In this document: in pieces, positions 56,660 to 64,000 of the stretch
Position numbering within the stretch: position 1 is the first letter of the stretch
Layout of the letters: the number at the start of each line of letters is the position of its first letter
Assembly: GCA_965153455.1 (NCBI GenBank)
Contig: OZ234498.1
Location: forward strand, 1,178,001-1,242,000
Reading direction: 5' to 3'
Length of the DNA: 64,000 bases
Origin: Sphagnum compactum
Taxonomy: Eukaryota > Bryophyta > Sphagnopsida > Sphagnales
Notes under the pieces: generated by a model
The model's database searches: none
The model's input: the letters and a program-made list of their open reading frames with translations, nothing else
Told to the model about the DNA's origin: nothing
Program-made: the position numbers and the translations under genes

Positions 56660-59126
56660 CTGCCACAAGTGTGCAGGTGGGTTTTGTCTCTTTCACATTT
56701 TCTTTTTTGATTTGGGTAAATCTAATTTCAACCCATAAAGAAAGCTGAGCTGACATGGTTAGCTGTGTCGAAGGGCTGTTATGAAGGTGCCCATCTTAAC
56801 AACATTCAACCCATAGATTCCTGCCACAGCAGAATACCCATTAGACAAGGGAGAAACACTGTGCTTTGGACTACTACACCTTGAGATCACAACTCAGACT
56901 TAGGATATGAAGGCATGATTGAGAACCTTTTGTGTTTCTGTCTCTCTGGTTCTCAAGATTTTAGGCCACTATAAGCTGGTGGTGGGCATTGGAGTATTTA
57001 GTAAATGTTGACCTTTTATGGTGGAGATTTCAAATGCTTGTGTAATCCCATCTTCAGCAAGAATATAAAAACTAGAAAGAGATATTAATACGCTCAAAGA
57101 AGCTGGGGGTGAGCTTACTATCTAAACTTTCAATGTTGTCCATGATGTTGTTGTCAATGTTGGTATTGTGACAGAAACTCAGTATGCTTGTTAGTGTATG
57201 ACATTGGCCTCCACTGATTGCTGGTCACTGATGAAGTCAATTGAGATGTTACAGTAGCGACTCACCACCATACATGTTGCTTTTGGAGGTCAGTGAACAT
57301 GTGGGTGATTGTCAATGTTGTTTAAACTGTTCCTTAGTCCTTTATCTGTTTTTTAGGGTTGGATTTCATTTTCTTTTTACTATTCACTGATATGTTGTTA
57401 AATAAATATCTATAACCTTATTATTGGGTAATATCTCAATTCTATTCAAGTTTACTCAAATTGTGTCATTGAAAATGTCCTCAATTCATATGTAGATATT
57501 TCAATGGAGCTGCTGATGTTCTCTATGATCTGAATCTCATGATCTCAACATCTCCAAAATACAACTTCTACCTTTCATGTGCATCATAGATTAATGTGCA
57601 AAACCATCCTCTAGATATGGTCAGTGGTCATCTTGCTTCTCATCTAAAGCAAGGGAAAGTGAGAGTTTGCAAGATTTGAGTGGTTGAGTCGTTGTTTAAA
57701 TTGTTTCAGCATTGGACTTGAAGAAGAGCGGGAGTCACATTGATCTTTGTTATGTGTGGGTGAATGTAAAGGGTTTAGGGTTTAGACACCAACGAAGCCC
57801 TCTTACAGGAACACACACCATTCACTGGTATCCATACCATTTCCTTTGATATGGAGGTTTCACCAAGTCTTATTAGTTTTTGGGATTGTCTTCACACATA
57901 ACTTTTTTGTGTCTGCTCTGTTAGCTTTGTCATCTAAAGGCTTCACTTGAATGGGAGGTTCTAAGGTGGTTTTGACTATGGCAGCTTGAGAGCAAGTTTG
58001 TGAGTAACCCTTCTTTTGATTCTGCATGTGTTGTTGATTCTGTTATGCAAGATGAGGTGCGAACAAATCGAAGGCAGCCAAAAATACTTTTTTGTCATTC
58101 TTGTGCACTCAGGTACAAATTACCTCAGCACGAAATTTTGGCTTTTTGAATTAATACTTTTTCATACCCTTTCTGAACAGCTTTCACTGGAAAGAGATGT
58201 AAGTGACATCATGTGTGTGAATGCTACTTTGAATGATTATTGAGACTTTCCATCCACCACCATAAATTCCCATTCAGCGATATGGGTTATGGGGAGGGTT
58301 TGAATGTTGAAAGTGAAAAGCCTCCCTAAGCCTGCAGGCTATTGAATGAGATTTATAAAGAAAAATTGTTCATGAAATCAGTTGGCAAGTGTAGGCAAGG
58401 ACATACATCAAGGAGTTTGTCAGAACAGTTTGAAGGTTGATGATGGTGGAACAGGGGCAGCAGCATTTGAAGGGGCCAAAACATGAGCCAAAATAGGGCC
58501 TGGATCTCTATTTTCTTAGGTTTCCGAGAAATCCAACAGAGATGGGGAAGTCTCTGAAGCTATCATGGGCTTCCTCTCTTGTAAGCTCAGTTTATTTGTC
58601 ACCTAACCAAATCCTGGTCAAGTTATTCTATAGGCAAGTTTAGTATCTGTTCTCAGAATATTTTTCAAGTAAGTGTGTTGACGGGGGTTTTAAATTCCCT
58701 AGTCTTTGTGCATGTGAATTTTTCCTTTAAAGCTTTATAAAGTAATAATTACATGCTTCTCTGATTATGATTCCCTTTGTAATGTGTGCATGTTCCTCTG
58801 AAAGATCCATAAAGAAATGACTCTCATGTTCCGTCTATAACATTTGGGCATGTGAACTCAAGAATTTTCCCTCTGAGGATCCTTGGAAAAAAGATCGTCA
58901 TTCCCTCTATAACTTTTAGGCATGTCCATGAAACAACTCCCATAATTTCCCTGTGACATGCGGGCATGTTCATAGATTTACCCTTTGAAGATCCATGGAG
59001 GTTTGAAGGGAATGTTGCAACACTCCCTGTGTTGCACAATTCCCAGTTCTTTGTCTTTTGAGACAATTCTTGCAGGAAATATTTCTCAAGGGGAACTTCT
59101 TGTAGCTCCTTGTGTTAGACAATTTT
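56660..59126. other. No gene recognised
   Basis: 57768-57788 has GGGTTTAGGGTTTAG, a short telomere-like word. 58810-59000 holds three diverged ~70-bp repeats with GGGCATGT and AGATCCATGG words. No frame over 121 codons and no domain. Confidence 0.45.
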
Positions 59127-59150
59127 TTAATATCTGTTTTCAGGTTACTA

Positions 59151-59457
59151 ATTCAGAATTCAAGCTAACAAAGATATTGCCTTGGAAGAGAAGAGCAAGC
59201 CTCACCCATTGCACCCATTTTCATTCATTCCTTCAGCAACAATCCTGCAGCAGAACTATGTCACTTTGCAGTAAGTCTCCAAACACCTTGCTCTCACCTG
59301 CTTGTGTCAGTGAATCAAATCCTTACCTTAATCAAGTCCGAGATCACTAAGAAAAATATCCAACAGTTTCATTGGCCATAACGCTTTTCCTTTCACACCT
59401 AGAGAGACAAGCCCATTCAACACCTTGTACAATATAGTTATTCACACTTCAGGAAAA
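59151..59457 (+). repeat. Dispersed repeat, direct copy of 1054-1362
   Basis: Nearly identical to the copy at the window start, preceded in both by TCTG(C/T)TTTCAGGTTACT. Followed 350 bp later by the 210-bp repeat, the same order as at 1054-1893, so 1054-1893 and 59151-60003 are two versions of one larger unit. Confidence 0.8.
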
Positions 59458-59811
59458 TTTTGTATTAGTTCAGGTCAAAAATGGTGACAACTAGAATTTG
59501 CATGCAACCATTGAAATGGCTTAGTGTATATTTCCATGGAGCTGATGAGATGGCCAAGTGCTTATTTGCATGCAATCAATTGAGCCAACTGCACATGCAC
59601 TCAAGAAGGCTCACCTTATTTCCTTTTGGGAGGGGTCAGGGGGCATAATTCTTCTTAAAATTTTGTTCCCACCATGTTCCTCACAAGTCCTCAATGATAT
59701 TCCCCAGGTTTCAAATGTGTTCCACAAGGGTGTTCCCAATAGCATCACATTTTAATCCCATAAATCCAATAATTTCAATTTGAAGAGGTCCACAAACTAA
59801 ACAAAAAATAT

Positions 59812-60397
59812 ATTTTGGCTACTGAAAATCTCAAAAAGCACTTATAAATTAGCACTTAAAATTTTCAATATAGCATTAAAATGGCTATACGTATAGCTTG
59901 CCAAACAAAAGGCTGATAACATGATAGATCTCTTGAAGTAGTAAGTAGTCGTGTACCAGTTGCTAGGTATTTGGATAAAAGTAATTAATATGGTATGTGA
60001 CTAGCAAATGCCAAGAAATGCCTCACCAATTCATACATGGCAAGCAGAAACCAAACAGCAAAGCATTATGGATCCGTGAGTTCAGACAGGAAAAGTTATC
60101 TCCCCAGACAACGGACCCTCATAGTTGTTTTGTGTAACACCAAGGCGATCAAGATTGGATCATTGAAACATTCGCTTGTGGAAGAACTGTTCACCCACCA
60201 TCACCACCGCTCTGCTAATTGTTGATTGCAGAGAACTGATTTACGACACAATCCATCTGCTGCAGTTCCCCCTACAAATGTGTATCCAAAAAGAGAAGCA
60301 TGAAGTCGACTTGATGTCTTGTTTGAGAATTGAGGTTAAATTGCTTAAAGATTTACAGATGAAAACTATACTGGTGGAAGAAAGCATACCTGGCATG
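59812..60397 (+). repeat. Downstream region of the O-methyltransferase, shared with 23044-23650
   Basis: Starts with the 210-bp repeat (59812-60003), then AATGCCAAGAAATGCCTCAC and CAAAGCATTATGGATCC, and continues into the methyltransferase last exon. The whole stretch is duplicated at 23044-23650. Confidence 0.85.
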
Positions 60398-61803
60398 TTA
60401 TGCTTTGTTGAATTCGAGCACTGAAAGGAAGTCTTTGCTGACGACCACAGATACGCTTGCGAAGCCGGCAGTCTTAGCCAGCTCCTGAAACTCCTGCAGC
60501 GTTCGCTCCCTGCCACCTACCAGCATCATCACATCCATGCGTAATGCAACTGTCGGACCTGGACCAAGCTCGGATTGCAGTAGCAAATCCGGAAGCACCG
60601 ATTCCACGGCAATCACCTTTCCTCCACTGGCTGGCAATGCGTTGAAGCAGTTGCGCAAAATTGTAACGCATTCCGAATCATCCCAGCCATGCAAAATCCA
60701 CTGCAAAAAGCGGACAATTCATCAACGACACTCAGCAGCAACTACACGACTGTAAGGAGGAGGAGGAGGAAGAGGACAACAACACAAGAAGAACTAATTC
60801 AGAACCTTCATGAAGATGGTATCACCAGACGGTACGCTCTCAAGCATGTTTCCACCGACGTGCTCCACCCCTGTGAAACGTTTGGAAATTGGCAGTAATG
60901 AGTGGGTGAAGCTCTGGTCGAATGGTAAGGTCACAAACTAGTTGACCTTCTACGAGATGGCGAGAAGCGAGGACATGATCGAGCAATACCTGGATAGGCA
61001 GGCGAGGCTGCGACGACATGGGGTAGATCTTAATTGATTCCGCGAATGTGCGGATACTTGGCAGCGATGAGGGCAAGCGAGGACCCTGTACCACCTCCAA
61101 CATCCACCAAGCATTTCCCGTCCTGGAAGCCATGGTATGCTCGCAACACAGCTTGCATGTAGAGCCGCGAGTGCTGAGCCATCCCCGCGTTGAAGATTTT
61201 GTCGAACCGTGGATTGTGGCTGGTATACTGGAAAACACTCTCCCCGTGAGCTCTACTGAAAGCGTCCGTGCTGTCGTCCAGAACCGTGGCAGACAGATGA
61301 TGCCACGGTTCTATGAAATCCCGATCTTGCAACAGGATTATGAAGGGCGCCAATGAAGGTGCGTCCTCGTCGTTCCTCACAAAATAATCACCTACGGGTT
61401 GCAGCGCGTAGAAGCGCTCCGTGCTGCTGCTTGAATTAGCACTCGCGACTGTCACAGCCGATTCGCGTACAACATTTTCGCTGGCCAGTAGACGCAAGAT
61501 ACGCTCCAGATACCTATCGTTGATTACGGATAGTCCACCGCTATCAGGACGAAGCACTTGCGAAGCAATCTCCTTCGCCGTCAAGCTCTTACCAGCTCCA
61601 CGTGCTTTTGCAAGGATTTCGAACACACCTAAGTCGACAGCCGCTTTCAAAGCCGCAGGCACAGCCATCGCGGTGGCAAGTCTCATGGCCGCGTCCCTTG
61701 CAGCAGCATCTTGCTCGCCAACAATTCCATTCCGAAATGGAGTCTCATGATGATCCTCCTGCGCCGCCTGTGCATGATGATCACTACTACCGTCCGTTCC
61801 CAT
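60398..61803 (-). pseudogene. Class I (COMT-like) O-methyltransferase, three exons, one stop
   Basis: SAM-dependent enzyme of the plant phenylpropanoid/alkaloid type, cytosolic homodimer in the family. Exon 1 is 61803-60990 (814 nt), exon 2 60870-60806 (65 nt) and exon 3 60700-60398; phases fit exactly. Exon 1 starts MGTDGSSDHHAQAAQ and has a dimerisation region (AMRLATAMAVPAALKAAVDL), then SAM motif I LVDVGGGTGSSLALIAAKYP. Exon 2 gives VEHVGGNMLESVPSGDTIFM; exon 3 starts WILHGWDDSECVTI, where the His is the family's catalytic base, and ends LEFNKA. About 393 codons, a usual length. Breaks: TAA at 61030-61032 in the position of the motif INFDLPHV (Phe or similar to stop). Exon 3 lacks 12 nt present in the 23.7-kb copy. 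Otherwise intact, so a recent pseudogene or a low-level read-through allele. Confidence 0.88.
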
Positions 61804-62270
61804 GCCTTACGACAGAAAGAAAATCACCAGCTTGCTTGTAAGCGTGCACAATTGTGCGCTCACGCGTGCTCACCAGAAACTAGAGCTTCTCTTCTTGTCC
61901 GTCTGCTAAAACAAAGACTCGTTGCTGGGTCTAATATTCTTCCAGTGCTGATTATAAAAATGGTCTCTCTTGTGCCTCGTTGCTGCCTTGCATATTTATT
62001 CTCCCCCTCACCATTGTCAAATTCTCTTTTCTCTCTCCCTGACCCTAGCAATCAGCTCTTCCTGACGCCATCTCTCTTTCGTCCTTTCTTCAGAAGCTTC
62101 TTGATCCGAAAAGCTTCATATTAACATCACAAGCACAGTACCGAGAACCTTCTAGAGGCGGCCATGGATGCATGGAAAAATCAGATTCTCAGCCATGCAG
62201 AAGTCAATTCCTTCGTTACATCAGTTGGGTGCAAGGAGGCAATGGGACTCCTTTAAAAAAGGATTCTGAG
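61804..62270. other. Upstream region of the O-methyltransferase
   Basis: Holds the presumed 5' region of the minus-strand gene. A TATA-like GCATATTTAT reads on the plus strand at about 61989-61998, the reverse complement giving ATAAATATGC about 190 bp upstream of the start; this is a candidate promoter element only. GC content is higher than the flanks. Confidence 0.35.
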
Positions 62271-62279
62271 TCCTCATTT

Positions 62280-62445
62280 AGTCCTTTCCACTGTTTCATA
62301 TGAATTTTTTTTGAAATAAATTTTTTTGTAACTTGTTATTAAAAATAGATATACTTATTTCAATAAATCACATGTTCTCTATTAATCATTGTTCAATAAA
62401 TATGAATTTCTAAAAATGTGCAAATTTTGTCAAATTTTGTACAAA
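62280..62445 (+). repeat. Dispersed AT-rich repeat, copy 2 of 2
   Basis: Matches 17308-17490 in the same orientation. Confidence 0.6.
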
Positions 62446-62602
62446 TTTTTTTAACTCAACCAACTTTATTTCCCCATTTGCAAGTGGGATATTTATAGTA
62501 CCCTTGCCTTGCCTTGAATGGCATGACTTTCAAACCTTACCATCAACTCTCACATGGGAGAAACTAGTTGGCATGACCTCACTAATCTCTATTTTTTTTT
62601 TA

Positions 62603-62702
62603 ATTATGTGTTTTGAAGCTATAGCATGAACACACTAGGTCTTCGGTGTTTTATTATGTGTTTTAAAGCCATAGCATCAACACACTGGGTCTTCGGTGTG
62701 GG
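62603..62702. repeat. 50-bp tandem duplication
   Basis: ATTATGTGTTTT(G/A)AAGC(T/C)ATAG starts at 62603 and 62653; both units end CACACT(A/G)GGTCTTCGGTGT. Only a few mismatches separate them. Confidence 0.9.
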
Positions 62703-64000
62703 CTAAATTGAAGTTTGAACAAAATCCACTACATGCAACTTTGCTATGGACAAGTCATTTTCTATTGAATGAGGTTCATAGGTTAGTGAATTAGCTAGCT
62801 CAAATTGCATTTCTTATATCTTTTGGAAATAATTTGAAACAAACTCATAATCTCCCAACTTAACCATGTGATTATTTTGTCCTTCAAAATGAATTGAATG
62901 GCATTATTAAGATGCAAGGACCCTAGCGAGATTAATAATATTATATTATTATTATCTCACTTGATATAATTATTATTAATTATTATAATTTGAGTAGGTA
63001 TAATAAACCTTGGATGCACATCTAATATAGCCTTAATATGTTATAAACATATTTTAATTTGATTTAAATACAAGCTACATAAGATTTTAATACACCCATT
63101 ATACATAGTCATTTTATACATTTACACATCTTAATATGCCCCCAATACCCCCTAAATACCTATATATAATGGACCCCAATATATCCATAAAATTGTAATT
63201 AAATTGGTTACATTTGCAACTAATGGGCATATATGGCCTTTCTTGGATGAAAACCAAACTAAAAGTTGTCATCTTCAAAAGATGAAAAAAACAATAATTG
63301 TGCAATTAATTGTACCATAGTTGCAACTATGAACAAACATAACAAATAGTTGCAAAAATGACCAAAGGTAGTTGCAAACAATATTTTAATTGTATGTAAT
63401 CACAAATATAGTGGTTACAAAACCTTGTATTTCTTTTACTGTTTGATGGTAGTTCACCATTTTCCTTGATTTTAAAACTCCATTTTATTGTTGTCAAATG
63501 ATAAAAAGAATATTTAGCCTAAACACATCTTCAATGGGAAAACATTTTTCAACCTGAAAAATTCATAATCAACATTATCATCTAACATAATGTACTAATG
63601 ACCTTTTAAAATCATCTAGTATGAACTCCATGACTTCAAGAAAATTAGCAAGCTTTGATGGGGAAGATGATTTTTTATTGTTTCTTTTTTGTATGTGTAA
63701 AAATTTCATGGACAAACTATCATTGAAACTAGTATTTTCTTGGTCTTTTTTATTACAATTATAATGATGTTAAAGCCTTGCAATCAAAATAAAACTTTTT
63801 TGGACAATTAAATCATTCATTATATGTACCAATTCCACAACATAATGATAAATTGGGATACAAACCATCATCTATTTCAAATTTTCATTACAAAATATTT
63901 TTCAAATATCCACCATGATGCATCAAACTTGGATAAATATTAAAAGTTATTAAACTGTGATTGATTTTTGTGTAGATGGTAACTTGCATTCACCATGATG
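62703..64000. other. AT-rich, no gene recognised
   Basis: No frame over 63 codons. 62936-62990 is a TATTAT-rich stretch. Nothing else stands out to the window end. Confidence 0.5.

Overview
The window reads as nuclear DNA of a land plant. Plant-type TTTAGGG repeats lie inside it (about 22978-23045, shorter at 9565-9618), introns are GT-AG, and the recognisable genes are plant families: class I O-methyltransferase, AT-hook/PPC protein, receptor-like kinase, carotenoid cleavage dioxygenase, importin-13, DUF604 fringe-like glycosyltransferase and SERAC1-like hydrolase. The exact lineage cannot be fixed from sequence alone; the intron-rich, transposon-packed texture would suit a large non-flowering plant genome, but that is inference. 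No rRNA, tRNA or CRISPR array was recognised.

Layout. 1-2300: end of a SERAC1-like hydrolase gene, then dispersed repeats and a ~75-bp satellite. 2500-17310: a dense Helitron cluster. It holds one almost complete autonomous Rep-helicase ORF (4021-8739, a single frame with only three nonsense codons), several non-autonomous copies in both orientations marked by a GTGC-loop-GCAC hairpin and CTAG 3' ends, a large inverted pair (8915-10299 against 12683-13880), a three-fold tandem repeat, and a DUF604 gene fragment between Helitron-type ends. 17310-20190: AT-rich, no gene. 20190-22976: a 5'-truncated receptor-like kinase pseudogene that runs straight into interstitial telomere repeats. 23044-24005: a duplicate of the last exon and downstream DNA of the methyltransferase at 60-62 kb, fused to a Helitron helicase piece. 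24005-28545: a second Helitron whose helicase is split between opposite strands.

29.5-31.8 kb holds single-strand fragments of a CCD gene and an importin-13 gene. 32-39 kb is repeats plus unrecognised ORFs. 40.4-43 kb has a CACTA-like fragment and an AHL gene remnant. 44.3-45.35 kb is an inverted duplicate of the hydrolase at the window start. 48.8-50.8 kb is a CACTA-like remnant on the minus strand. 53.0-56.7 kb is an unrecognised multi-exon gene model. 60.4-61.8 kb is a three-exon O-methyltransferase with one stop codon.

Almost every recognisable gene carries a nonsense codon, frameshift, truncation or lost key residue, so the window is best read as a transposon and pseudogene landscape. 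The coherent theme is Helitron activity: rolling-circle elements nested in each other, inverted, and sitting beside fragments of host genes that all look copied with their introns.
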